NCBI GenBank assembly: GCA_021234155.1
Contig: JAJEKV010000002.1
Location: 14,795,428-14,859,427 of the forward strand
DNA length: 64,000 bases
Direction: 5' to 3'
DNA from: Isoetes taiwanensis
Lineage: Eukaryota; Streptophyta; Lycopodiopsida; Isoetales; Isoetaceae
Shown: positions 35,319 through 46,300 of the stretch, in pieces
How the letters are laid out: each line of letters starts with the position of its first letter
Numbering within the stretch: the first letter of the stretch is position 1
Translations under genes and position numbers: made by a program
The notes under the pieces: generated by a model
What the model was told of the DNA's origin: nothing
What the model saw: only the letters and a program-made list of their open reading frames with translations
Database searches by the model: none

Positions 35319-35605
35319 CCACTCACACAGTGCGCCTGGGCCAGATTGGATTACCAACCGAATGGTGTCAAGGCGACTCGTGAGGGGGTCGATCGCTCCC
35401 CGGGCTATTTTACAATTTACAGGGAGGTTCTTAGTGTTATAACATACAAACCTATCTAGAACTAAGGGAATAAGCCAAACTACACCAATATCTTAATTAA
35501 TTGGGACACCTAACTAGGTCAACGGAGGTCAACCACTCACACAGTGCGCCTGGGCGGAATCGGTTTGCGAACCGAATGGTGCTGGGCGCACTCTGTGAGG
35601 GGTGG
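35319..35605. repeat. Two palindromic hairpin repeats, 214 bp apart
   Basis: Copies at 35,319-35,390 and 35,533-35,605 of the same 73-nt unit as 33,307-33,784 (CCACTCACACAGTGCGCC ... GGGCGCACTCTGTGAGGGG). The first is more diverged in its right arm. Confidence 0.9.
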
Positions 35606-35802
35606 CCTATTTTTTTGGCAATTTAGGTTGGGAAAGATGCTACACTTCACTAGCAATCTATCATGGAGCTAAAATCTACCCAAAAATTGGAAATTTTCCC
35701 AATTGTTCGAAGCTCTTGCTTGGGTGGCTATACCCCAAGACTCGAATCTACGGTTAGTCCTAAAGGGAAATGGCGGCTCTCGATCTTGGATGCCAAGATC
35801 AT

Positions 35803-35813
35803 GCTCGATACCA
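35803..35813 (-). other. Primer-binding site (tRNA-iMet type)
   Basis: TGGTATCGAGC on the coding strand, 1 nt from the 5' LTR end. The usual plant sequence is TGGTATCAGAGC; here one A is missing, within a CAG triplet. Confidence 0.8.
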
Positions 35814-35814
35814 C

Positions 35815-37395
35815 CGCGGACGCCCCTACTTTTTATACGATGCCCGCATCGCATCGGGAGGAGCATCCCCCGGCAAAACTCGCGGGGGCCATCCACCGAC
35901 TCCACTCCCACATGGGCAGAGCCAGCCAAGGGAAGAGTGGATGTGTCATTCATCCGCCTTCCATCGGATCGACCTATCTCAAGGGAAGCGTAACAAACAA
36001 ACGTGAGCACAACTAATAATATACAACACAATCACCATAACAATAGCAACATCACGCAGTCAGCAAGAATACCTTCATAACAATAATACAAAGGAGGGAT
36101 CCTACCCGTGGTTCGGACTCAAGGGGGATGACCCACTCGGCTAGGCCTCCGCAGTTCATTGCGCATGCAATTCATGGCAATGGATTTGGCTGGCATAGAA
36201 CATGGCTTAGGGTAGTCCACTCCATCCGCCCCTCCCGCACACTTTGCGTAATAGGGCTCGAAAAGTGTTGGGACTTGGTCAGTAGCTCGCCGGGTGAGTA
36301 GCCGAGGGGCTACTACCGGGGGTTGCATCTCCCCAACCCCGATGAGGCAGGAAGAGAGCTGCCTCTCCTCCGTGAGGTATCCATGCTCATCGCAGCGCTA
36401 GAGGGCCACCGCCTTTATTCGACTTGAACTCACCGGAAGGTCATATCCACCACCCCACGAGTGTCGAGCTCATGCCTTGCCCACACGCAGTGGCAAGCCA
36501 TTAAGCCTAGCCAGCAAAGACCCCCATAGGCTTTACTACCGGGGGTCGGGCCGCGATGAGACAAGTTCCTCCTTATCAACCTGCCTTGCCCCTTCACCCA
36601 CCCGGTGGGCTCCCGTGCACACGCCGCACTTTACGGGGAACTAAGGTGCTATGCTAGGAGCATCTTCTACACAAAACCTTTTAGGTCTCTACCCCCTTCC
36701 CACAACAAGGAGATCACAGAGTAGAATACACGCAATATCACGTAACGTAGATAGAGAATCATATCAATCTACCTTCTTAACATCCAATGTTAGGTTCATT
36801 CGTTAGAGTCTCGCATCTAGGGATCTACAAGGCTTCCGTGAGATGATCTAACATACTAAATCAAGATATTGCCAAAGCCTAAAGACCGGTTTTGCACAAC
36901 GTAACAACTAGATACCTGCTCCTTGGCTTGCTCCTGATCCTTGGAAGGCGTCCATGCTCCCGATCTTGCCGAAGACAAATGTAAGTACTCAAGAACTTTG
37001 TTGTGCAAATCCGACTTTTCTGAGTTCGGGTAATGCGATTTCGAAGCCTTACCTTGGCCGAATTGGCCCGTGAAAGCCCTAAATGCGAAAGAGGAAAGGA
37101 AGCTCTAGAAAACCCTAATTGGCAAAGTGAAAGGAGAGCTAGGGTCTAGGGTTTTAGCCCTTATATAGACCCTATCTAGGTTAGGGCATCCACATGGGCA
37201 AATGGCTTTAAGCCATTTGGAAATGGATGAACAAGGAACCTTTTGTTGTGTATGTTTAATTACATACCCAACATCCAAGGTTGCCCCCTAGGTGCAACGT
37301 TGTCCTACTCTCAAGTACATGTCACTTGTGACATGTACGTGTGACGTGGCAGTATAATATACGTATTAGGGCGTATATTATGCTGGAACGTCACA
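35815..37395 (-). repeat. 5' LTR of the chromovirus
   Basis: 1,581 bp. On the coding strand it starts TGTGACGTTCC at 37,395. Its U3 (37,072-37,395) is identical to 25,365-25,688. The end next to the PBS reads GTCCGCG instead of GTCACA. Many scattered differences from the other LTR fall in GC-rich tracts. Confidence 0.93.
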
Positions 37396-37431
37396 CAATC
37401 CGTATGGGCCGATTACTAGATCCAAAAAATT

Positions 37432-40400
37432 ATGAAGATAGTGACCTGGAATCTTAGAGGAATCAAAGGCCCTTTAAAACATAAACGTGCAATTATAGCT
37501 ATGAAGGAGATGAGGGCTGATATTATCCTAGTCCAGGAACACAGGTTGCCAAGCTTTGAAGCTTCAAACTTTGGAAGTTGGATAATGCCAAATGGAAATT
37601 CTATTTGGTCCCCTGCAGATGGAACCAAGGGAGGGATCTGCACTATCTGGAACTCTTTCCCTTATATTGGGTCCTACCAGGATCAGACTGGTAGATGGCA
37701 GGTAGTCTTTCTGAAGATAGAAGAGGAAGTAGTTGGTATCATAAATGTGTATGCATCCACTGATCCAGGAGAGAGGGAGCGGCAATGGAAGGAGATGGCT
37801 GATTGGATCAACTCCCAAAAGGCTGATAGCTGGATTTTGAGTGGTGATTTCAATAACACACCCCAATGGGACCAGAAATTAGGCAAAAAGTTGAATATGT
37901 CGAGAAATGAAAGAACTCAATCTATCAAGCACCATCCTCCTCCAATGTGTACTCATGGAGCAATAAGAGGGCAGGTAATGACAGGGTTTTCTGCCTCCTT
38001 GATAGATTTTACACAAAGGATTGTACCTGGACTCAAATGATCATTAAAGTAGACCACAGTAACTCTATTTCAGATCATTTTCCTCAAAGCTTGGAGCATG
38101 GAAGCTCCTTCAAGGGAGGGGCAAACTCTCCATTCAAACTGAATACTGGCCTGCTAAACAATGAAAAATTTTGTCATGACTTTCAGGAATATTACAAAGC
38201 CTTGCAGCCTCTGTAGCAAAGTGGTTCCATGAATGGGTTTGTTGTTAGAATGAGGCAAATTAAGAAATGGCTAAAGACCTGGGGCAAGAACTGGAATGAA
38301 CAATTGAAAAAGGAGAAAAAGGATGTATATCTTCAAGTAAAGGAAATCAGGCAAAAGATTTTTGAAGATCCACACAATATTTTACTGCATCAAGAGGAAG
38401 GAGTTCTTGAAAGGAAAGTAAAGAACATAGAGGAATCAGAGGCCAGAGGATTGATTATCAAGAGCAAATGTATTAATATCAATTGCATGGATAGATGTAG
38501 CTCCAAGCTGTTCTTCAAAACTGCCAAAGGGAGAATGATGAACAATGGAATCATCTCGATCTCAGATGGAAACCAAATTATCTCAGGGCAGGAAAGTTTA
38601 TTGGAGTTTTTTCATGAGAAGTATAAAAATCTGTTTGCCCATGAAGAGGTGGATGAAAACAGCTTTCAGGTCTTCTTTGACAAGCTGGGGCCAGCTGACA
38701 AGGTATTAGATGACACTCATCTCCTTCAATGCCCTTCAGAAGGGGAGATTGAGAAGGTCCTTAAAGGTATGGCAAGTGGGAAAATCCCTGGCCCTGATGG
38801 TATCCCCCTTGAATTCTTTGTTACCTTCTGGGATATCCTAAAGCAGGATGTCACTACCTTCATTCAGGGGGCATGGTCTGCTCCAAAGCTTCACCCTGCA
38901 ATAAATGCTGGGTTAATTGCCCTCATTCCCAAGGTAGATGCTCCTGCCTCTTTCTCTGACTGGAGGCCAATCTCCCTTACAAATTCCACTTACAAGATCC
39001 TGGCAAAGATTCTAGCAAATAGAATCAAGGAGACCCTACAAAAAATCATCAACCCAGTACAATCTGCATTTCTTCCAGGGAGAAGTATTTTAGACAACTT
39101 TATTGGAGCCCATGAGGGACTGCACTGGAATCTCTTCTCCAAACAGAATTGTATGTTGGTCAAATTGGATTTCAAACGTGCTTATGATACCATTCATTGG
39201 AGATTTTTGTATAAAGCAATGACACAGTTAGGTTTTTCTGACAAAGTTATTAGCAGGGTGCATAGTTTGAATGTTGCTGGCTGCTCTGCAGTTCTAGTGA
39301 ATGGTACTCCAACAAAGTTTTTTGAGTGTAAAAAAGGGGTTAGACAGGGTTGCCCCTTGGCCCCCTATCTTTTTCTGATAGTTGCTGAAATGGTCACGAG
39401 GGCCACTCTGTCTCTTCTGGCTGCCAAAGAAATTAAATGTCTTCAACTGCCACAGAATTTGGGAGATTTCTCAATAATGCAGTATGGAGATGATACATTT
39501 GCCTTTCTCCAGAATGATGGAACCAGTCTTCCAAACTTCCTGCAGATGTTAAATCTTTTTGGGGGTGCCTCTGGAGTTCATCTGAACAAAAATAAAAGCA
39601 CAATTGTCCTGCAATCAGAGGAAGATGAGATTCATGGTATAAAGGTCACAGGTCACAGTACTGCCACTAAATTGCTTGGCCTCCCTTTGGCAGTTAACAT
39701 GAACTTGGCAGGGCTGTGGGACCCCATTGTTAACAGGATGAAGAAAAAGATACAGATGTATCCTAAATCCCTCTCTCTTGCAGGAAGAGTTGAGATTGTC
39801 AACAGTGTGATTGCAAGCACACACATTTTTTTCTCTTCAGCCATCATTGCTGATAAATCCTCCTATAGAAAACTAGAGTCAGCTATGAGGGACTACATTT
39901 GGCAAGGTGCTAGAATGGTTTCCTGGGATAATTTGACTCTGCCCAAGAAAGAAGGAGGCCTGGGCTGCAAAGACCTTTTTGTCCAAGCACAAGCCTTGGC
40001 AGCAAAGCTAGTTTGGAGATCTTTAATATCTAATGCCCCCTCTCCAGCCTTGAAATTAGTAAAGTACTGGTTGGGGGTTACATCTCTAGTGGGGTCTCCT
40101 TCTCTCCCTCATCATCTTCCTGACTCGGCCTTTTTTCAGCTCAAAGCTGCCCCAGGTACATCAAAAATTCTGAGAAGAATTTTCTCTGCATGGAATCAAG
40201 CATCATCCTGCTTTAGAGCTCGGCCTCTAAGTTCTACAAGTGACGATTTTGGCTTCTTTTGGCATCAGGACTTGACTGAGGAAGAGGAGGGATGTTTAGC
40301 CCTCAAACATCCTCTTAAGTATAAGGAGTGGTGCCATGCAGGTCTTCATACCATTGGTTCTATGAAGAATAATGATAAGTGGAAAGATTGGGGTGACCTT

Positions 40401-41159
40401 ACCTCAGTATTGCCTGACACTGATACAAATAGAAGCATTTATGCTACTCTAACTCGAAACCCAGTGGGGCAAGCAACTTGTGCTCAAAACTGGACGTGTG
40501 GTGGGCTACCATATAAGGTTTCCAAAATCTATAGTCTGCTTTTGGACAGGTCTCAACTAAAAGTGAGCAGAGCCTGGAGCTGCCAGCAGGACCTAGCCAT
40601 CCAAATTATAAGACAGGGGTGGAAACTTCAATGTGCTAGCAAAATTGGGCTCTTCAGGTGGCTATTGTTGAACAAAAGTTTAAAGACAAATGGTTTCAGA
40701 GCCCAATTCAACAATCAAGTTTCTGATTTATGTCCAATGGGCTGTGGCTTAAGGGAGACAAGTTCACATGTCTTCCTTTGTCCCTGGCTTTCTCTTTTTT
40801 GGCAATGGATCCAACCTTTGGTACAACAAACACCCTCTGATGAGGCATCCTTGCTACAATATTTAAATCAGAACTCCCCTTTCAAAGGGACCATCCGGAC
40901 CCTTACCTGCTGGACCATATGGAAACATAGGAACGAGGTGGCCATCTCTGGATTGGCCCCAAGTTTGAATAAGCTAAAAGCTTCCTTTCAGGTCCTCCTA
41001 GCTGAGGCTGCCATGGCTCACAAGGCAAAACAGGGCTTGAATTATGACAGACAATGGGACTCCTTGGGAACCTTCAATGGTTTCTTTCAGTTTTTTACTT
41101 TGCTTTTTAATGATGTGGACTCTTTGTTTGACAGAGCTCCTGCTGAGGAGGCACCATGA
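37432..41159 (+). pseudogene. LINE A ORF2: endonuclease, reverse transcriptase, zf-RVT
   Basis: Starts MKIVTWNLRGIKG at 37,432. Endonuclease landmarks: QEHRL, INVYAST, SGDFNNTPQWD and, after a frameshift near 37,945, YSWSNKRAGNDRVFCLLDRF and SISDHFP (the catalytic SDH). An in-frame TAG at 38,214-38,216 follows; the same frame resumes and is open from 38,229 for 976 residues. RT landmarks: GKIPGPDGIPLEFF (about residue 185), RPISLTNSTYKILAKILANR, QSAFLPGRSILDN, KLDFKRAYDTIHW, GVRQGCPLAPYLF and catalytic QYGDDTF at about residue 418 (YGDD rather than the usual FADD/YADD). A zf-RVT domain lies at about residues 800-860 (KIGLFRWLLL, LCPMGCGLRETSSHVFLCPW). No RNase H. Only two lesions. Confidence 0.92.
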
Positions 41160-41706
41160 GGGAGGACATGCCCGTGAGGTAGATCCTGCTACTGTTCCTT
41201 TGTCGGCTATGGAGACCATAGATGCACTTTTCTGGCTCAAAACTGAGGTCATCAGCTGCATTACCTTTACTCGGCTGCTGGACGATGAAGATCTCTGGAG
41301 GTTCAATCCGGAGATAAAACCTTATTTCCAAGCCAAGCTGAAAATTCATGAAGACGCTCGGGACGCCTGGATTATGTACCTCTTGGATTCAACAGGCTAT
41401 ATTGGATGATCTGATGTTCATCCATACAGAGGAGGCCTTTGCTATAATCAATCTCGAGAGGGTTCCTGATATTATGTGAAATGTTGACCAGAATACTAGA
41501 CTAAGTCTTTTCTTCTCTGAACTATTTTAAAAGTGATCTTTTTTTGAGTGGGTATCCTTCCCTTAAAGGATTGTGATGGTTTCTCCAGCCATCACCATTT
41601 TTCCATTGTAAGGTTGATCCCTGCAATGGTTTTTTTGTATGTATGACTATGTAATTTTCCCATACATTAATACAATCTCTGCCGTTTCTTCAAAAAAAAA
41701 AAGAAA
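41160..41706 (+). other. LINE A 3' region and poly-A tail
   Basis: A frame overlapping the end of ORF2 runs on to 41,409 (METIDALFWLKTEVISCITF, then LDDEDLWRFNPEIKPYF); it looks protein-like and could mean that ORF2 is shifted near its end, or be an extra downstream ORF. The tail is A-rich from 41,691, followed by the TSD. Confidence 0.6.
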
Positions 41707-41729
41707 AGAATGAAGACTAGGTTAAGTTC

Positions 41730-42573
41730 TGGGAACAAGTGGCGGGGAGTATTCCGCTACACATACCTATAGTCTCTCAGGGTGATGTGGTGGTGCAGGT
41801 TTGGAAGGTTCATCCAGATGTTGTATCTTCTTGTTTTGTGCGGTCTTGTTACCGGGTGTTGGCTATTCATGACACTCTGCCCCTTCCAGGGCAAGTGGTC
41901 TCTGCAGCTTCCTGGTTCTCGATGGCGCTTCGGTTTGGGCGTGGACATGGAGCTCACTTCCCCACCGAAGGTTGGGTGCTTATGTGGCGGTGGTGCATCA
42001 TTGTATCGGGGGGAATGTCCTTGTGAGTCGGTTTAGGCGGGTGTGAGCCCTCTTGCCCTTGTTGTGGCCTTCATCGTGAGACCCGTGGAGCATTGTGCGG
42101 TTGTATGCCCTCATTTGCGGGTTGCCCGGGATTGGGTCGGGCTCGTTTGGTGAGATTGAATAGCCAACAATTGCTTTGCTTCATGTATATCCGGTGTTTG
42201 GCCACCAGAAATGCGGCGGCAAGCCTTGCATCCGTCGCGTGGCTTGGTTGGTGTGGTTGATTTGGAAGGGCGGGCGGTTGTGGATCTTTCGGGGGATTCA
42301 CTGCGCAACCTCTCTCGATTCCTCGACTCAGGTACAAGCTATTTCAAAGCTTTTTGGTGTTCCCGGGATTAGTAGAGCGGAAGTTTTCCATTTGGCGGGA
42401 CTTCTTGGGTGTGGTAGATGGTGATGGTCAGTTTGTACAGCAGTAGAGTTGCAGTTGTTGTGGAGTGTCGAGGTATCACTGTCTCTTTGGGGCAGTTCTC
42501 CTTCCTCCTCACTTGCTTTGTAACATTACCATTCTTTTAATATATTGCTGACACAGTTCTTCAAAAAAAAAAA
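41730..42573 (+). mobile_element. LINE B: 5'-truncated L1 copy
   Basis: The target duplication AGACTAGGTTAAGTTC occurs at 41,714-41,729 and 42,574-42,589, with a poly-A run (42,563-42,574) before the second copy. The inside resembles the C-terminal end of a zf-RVT ORF2 (WLVWLIWKGGRLWIFRG; LINE A has CWTIWKHRNEVAISG) in several frames. The 3' UTR differs from LINE A, so it is another subfamily. Confidence 0.8.
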
Positions 42574-42599
42574 AGACTAGGTTAAGTTCATCATTGGGC

Positions 42600-42652
42600 A
42601 ATGTCACTTTTGTTGACATTCCCCTGTGCGAAATGTCAACAAAAGTGACATT
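42600..42652. repeat. Perfect 21-bp inverted repeat, 11-nt loop
   Basis: AATGTCACTTTTGTTGACAT (with one more T) at 42,600-42,620 is exactly inverted at 42,632-42,652. It could form a short hairpin RNA or be a remnant of paired MITE ends. Confidence 0.9.
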
Positions 42653-42658
42653 TCCCTG

Positions 42659-42812
42659 TACAAAAATCTTGCATATACGGATAAGAAATGTTTAGCTTTC
42701 ACACAAAGACAAACACATGAATAGACATGGAGTACAAAAATCTTGCATATACGGATAAGAAATGTTTAGCTTTCACACAAAGACAAACACATGTTATAGA
42801 ATAGACATGGAG
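42659..42812. repeat. 74-bp tandem duplication
   Basis: TACAAAAATCTTGCATATAC starts units at 42,659 and 42,733; the second has a 6-bp insertion TTATAG before AATAGACATGGAG. Confidence 0.9.
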
Positions 42813-43394
42813 TTGTGACGAAAGACACACATTCGTGCAAAATATGAATATGGGGTTTTGTTTTTCTATTCTGCTGGACTTGGGTTCTGTTTATACAAAG
42901 ACGAAATTTTTACAATTAATAGCCCGTCCAACCCATCGTGCTACAGCACCTTGTTCATTTTGGGATGTGTCTCATGGAGTCTTGGATGTAGGCCAAGCAA
43001 TTTTCCCCTTTGTCAGTACAACTTTTTGTGACGGATACTCTGCTGCCATTCTTTGCTGGTATCCGACATTCGTGTTTTTGCATTTGGTTGGACGCAAATG
43101 TGTGAGAGAATTCTTGGGCGTCCGAATGCCCTGCCCAGGAATCCAAATGGATTATTCTAACAGGGTTGATTCCACCCTTTTAATTGGATTATCCAAATGA
43201 TGGTGTGGTTCCACCCGTTTAGTTGGAGGAATGATGTTTGATCGACGAACTTGACAATTCACATCTGTTAAAAATGGCCATCCTTCTATCCATGGAAGTT
43301 ACAAGATTGCAATGGTCAGTTGTTCAACTTGCACACCAGCTGGAAGGCTCTTTTGTTGGCTTTGTTAATCTCCTTTGAATAAAGTTAAGGAGTC
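42813..43394. other. Upstream region of the DAR GTPase gene
   Basis: A 121-codon frame at 42,835-43,200 has no recognisable features and is taken as chance. Promoter and 5' UTR of the next gene presumably lie here; no clear TATA box was identified. Confidence 0.4.
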
Positions 43395-46300
43395 ATGGCA
43401 GTCGTGGGAAAGGCTGCAGTAAAGAACATGGTATTGGAGATTATGGGCACAGCTCCCATCAACTGGTACCCTGGCCATATGGCTGTTGCTATGCAGGACA
43501 TTCGCGACCGATTGAAGGCGGTGGATATTGTGCTTGAAGTTCGAGATGCTCGGGTGAGTAACCTTAATTGTTGCTTTGTCCTCTGCTTGCCTGTAGCAGC
43601 ATAATACAATCTTATATGTTTATACATGTTAGAAATAATATTAGATTTTATTAGTTGATGCCAGTTGCTTTCATGCATTTTAGCTCGAATGCATATATGT
43701 ATCGTATTGTATGCTATGTAGGCTGCTTTCAGCACTGCTTTCAGGACATCTTCCTTTCCTGCAGCAGTGGCATGCCACTCAACAGAACAGGTTTTTGTTT
43801 AAGATGTTCTCCTAAAATTATGAAATCTGTAGTTTAGGTTGTTAGATATAGTTATATTTTACTTATTAAAAGACTAACTATTCGCACTATGTTTTGGCCA
43901 GATACCTCTTTCTTCAGCTAATGAAGACCTTGAAAGATTGTTGACTCAAAAGAAGCATTTAATTATTTTGAACAAGATGGATTTGGCTAATTCGAACTTG
44001 ATGAATGTATGATTATGATTCCTCACCTGTATTGCAAGTTTATGTAGATCTGATGGAGTTGTTGATATATTTTTTGAACCATGTGCTTTTATTTTAGTTC
44101 ATTTATTATCCGTTTTGTTATCAAGGATCACTTCTTATTTGAGTGTCACTTGACAGAAATGGGTGTTTCTATTTTAGTCTCTTCTATCCAAGTCTTGCAT
44201 GACGTCTCCAAAACTGTATCATTTTTCGCTGCCTTGGTAGACAGGTCAGAAACATGGAGAACTAGTATAGACAGATCAGGAAGTTGGAGAAGCGGCCTCA
44301 ATTTCTCTGGATGGTAGTTCCCCTTGTAACTTATTACTATACGCATGATCTCTGCCATTTCAGCATCGTTTGTTCATTAGCAAGTAATTAATTTACCTTG
44401 TCTCAAGGAAGTCTGCATCTATTGAATGCCGGATGTAGTTGTCATTGATACATTGATTCTGAGCATGATATATGCAGCTTCTTGAACTCATTGTAGATTG
44501 GCTCCTAGTTTATCAGGGGACATATGCCAGCAAAAGTTATGAATTTTTTTGTATATTTAATGTATCACTTATGCATTGCAGAAATGGAAGGAATACTTCA
44601 AGAGATTTGATAAATCCATAATATTTGTCAATGGTCATAACAAAGACTCTGCTAAGCAAGTGAGCCTTCTCCACGAATGTTATCAACAGTTCAAGTCCTC
44701 TGTCTGATTTTAATTCTTCATATCTGAGATAGAGGCAATTTTGGTGTTTGCCTGTGTAGGTTCTTGCTGAAGCCAGAACCTGTATTTCTGATGCACTTAA
44801 TAAGCAACCAACCTTGCTTGCAATGATAGTGGGAGTGCCTAATGTGGGAAAGTCTGTACTTACGAATGCTTTGCATCACGTGGCATGCTCTTCTTTAGGA
44901 GGTTAGTTCATTCTTGCTATTATTAAGGGGAATTTTTCGTAATTACATGATTCTACTTTTGGATAATGCATGTTACACGTTTGGGATTGTGCAACTACAC
45001 GATTTTTATTCTTTTCTTTACTCAATGGCATCTTGGAATGAGTTTAGTCGTTTGTAGTAGTACTTTGTTGACATGGACTAAGAAAAATTTACAGCATATA
45101 TTTTCTGTTTTTAGTAAGTTAAATTCACCACAGATATTACTTTGAGCACGTGTTACTAAGAGGAGATAGAGAAGATTGAGAAAAACACAAGAAGGGGGTA
45201 AACTTTATTGATAGAGATACAGCCAGAGGATTGGGTCATTTTCAGCCGCCCGTGGACCACACTCAATAGAATAAGCACACTAGCCCAAAGGGTAAGCCGT
45301 GATCTGCCCCTGTGCTATGCTGACATGCTAGGCGAGGAGAATGAGTGAGAGGGAAAGCTTGGAAGCGAGAAAAGTGATGTCTTTAAGCTTGACCACCACA
45401 TCTTATATACTACTAGTAGGTTCTGATCATGCATGTGTCATGCAAACACGTGTAATCATATATGCAAGTGCATACCTCCATCTCCCGCATATATATCTGT
45501 GTCTTATAACACACGAGTCCAGATGTTAGCATATTTTCTGATCCTCCACGGCTTGCTGAGTGTTGGCACGATGGTAGAGTGGCTAGCTTTATCATCATGG
45601 CTGTATTTGTCTCTTTGAGCAATTGGATGCTCCTACAGGTGCATTCCCTTTACATAATGTATTTTCTAACAAGAAGATTCTAGCGGTGGGCCTATTGAGC
45701 ATTTCTAAACACATTCTTAAAAGCAGAATAGTAAGGGATCCTTGGGTAGCTGGTTTAGGCAAGATGGTCATGGGTATCGCGGAGGAAGTTTGCATCCCGT
45801 ATTATGTGATGCAGACTTGAATTGTGATATCACGTGATGTCTAGACTTCAGATGTTGTGGACGGACAGTCAGGAAGCTTCAAAGGTAGTATTAATGGGCC
45901 TGGGACATTTATGATACTGGCACTCTTAGATATTAGCTAAACAATACTGAACTAAGACCCAAACAAGTTCATTGCTTAGTGTCTGGCCTGGACATTCCAT
46001 GGTCATCAAGGCGAAATTCCACATGGTGGTGAGGACGAATTGATGATATGAGCTTCCAGTGTGGCACTGCCATGTTGACGATTAAGGAGCCTGTCTAGGA
46101 TTGATTGTACAAAAAAATTTCACATTCTTCTATGGAAAAGCAGAAATTTTAAATGCAGGAAATAGTGGTTTATGTGAGAGTATAATAGACCTACAAGCTT
46201 TTTGACTATTGTATGGTACTAGCATGTGCTGTCTTTCTTGTCGATCATTTCCCTTTTTCTTTCTTTTCAGTGGAGGGGAGATTGAAAGCTGGCCAAGTGG

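Larger units (their letters stand above)
24123..37395 (-). mobile_element. Ty3/gypsy chromovirus, complete LTR retrotransposon
   Basis: The element starts and ends with TGTGACGT...ACGTCACA (the terminus next to the PBS is altered) and is flanked by the 5-bp TSD CAATC (24,118-24,122 and 37,396-37,400). It has two LTRs (24,123-25,688 and 35,815-37,395), a tRNA-iMet-like PBS next to the right LTR and a polypurine tract next to the left LTR, so coding is on the minus strand. Gag-pol order is gag, knuckle, protease, RT, RNase H, integrase, chromodomain. The 13.3-kb length exceeds the usual 5-9 kb, owing to 1.57-kb LTRs and a long leader with hairpin repeats and an H3-fold gene. Confidence 0.95.
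21958..41706 (+). mobile_element. LINE A: full-length L1, split by a nested LTR retrotransposon
   Basis: A 16-bp target-site duplication AGAATGAAGACTAGGT flanks the unit at 21,942-21,957 and 41,707-41,722, and a poly-A tail precedes the second copy (about 41,691-41,706). Inside are a 5' leader of about 0.8 kb, ORF1 (22,770-24,122), a 13.3-kb chromovirus (24,123-37,395, with 5-bp TSD CAATC) and ORF2 (37,432-41,159). Without the nested element LINE A would be about 6.5 kb. The few disruptions (one frameshift in ORF1, one frameshift and one stop in ORF2) indicate a fairly young copy. Confidence 0.92.

Noticed and set aside
33307-35605. CRISPR-like array (palindromic repeats at regular distance)
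   Set aside because: Units are 73 nt with 130-nt spacers, few in number, interrupted by coding sequence, and lie inside a plant retrotransposon.
24123-37395. Solo or unequal LTRs from two different elements
   Set aside because: A matching 5-bp TSD, PBS and PPT in the right places and identical U3 regions show one complete element.
42835-43200. 121-codon ORF upstream of the GTPase gene
   Set aside because: No recognisable motifs, no continuity with exon 1, and not conserved in pattern with any known leader.
45595-45820. 65-66-codon ORFs on both strands in intron 4
   Set aside because: Intronic, no motifs, and splice sites around them do not join in frame with the GTPase exons.
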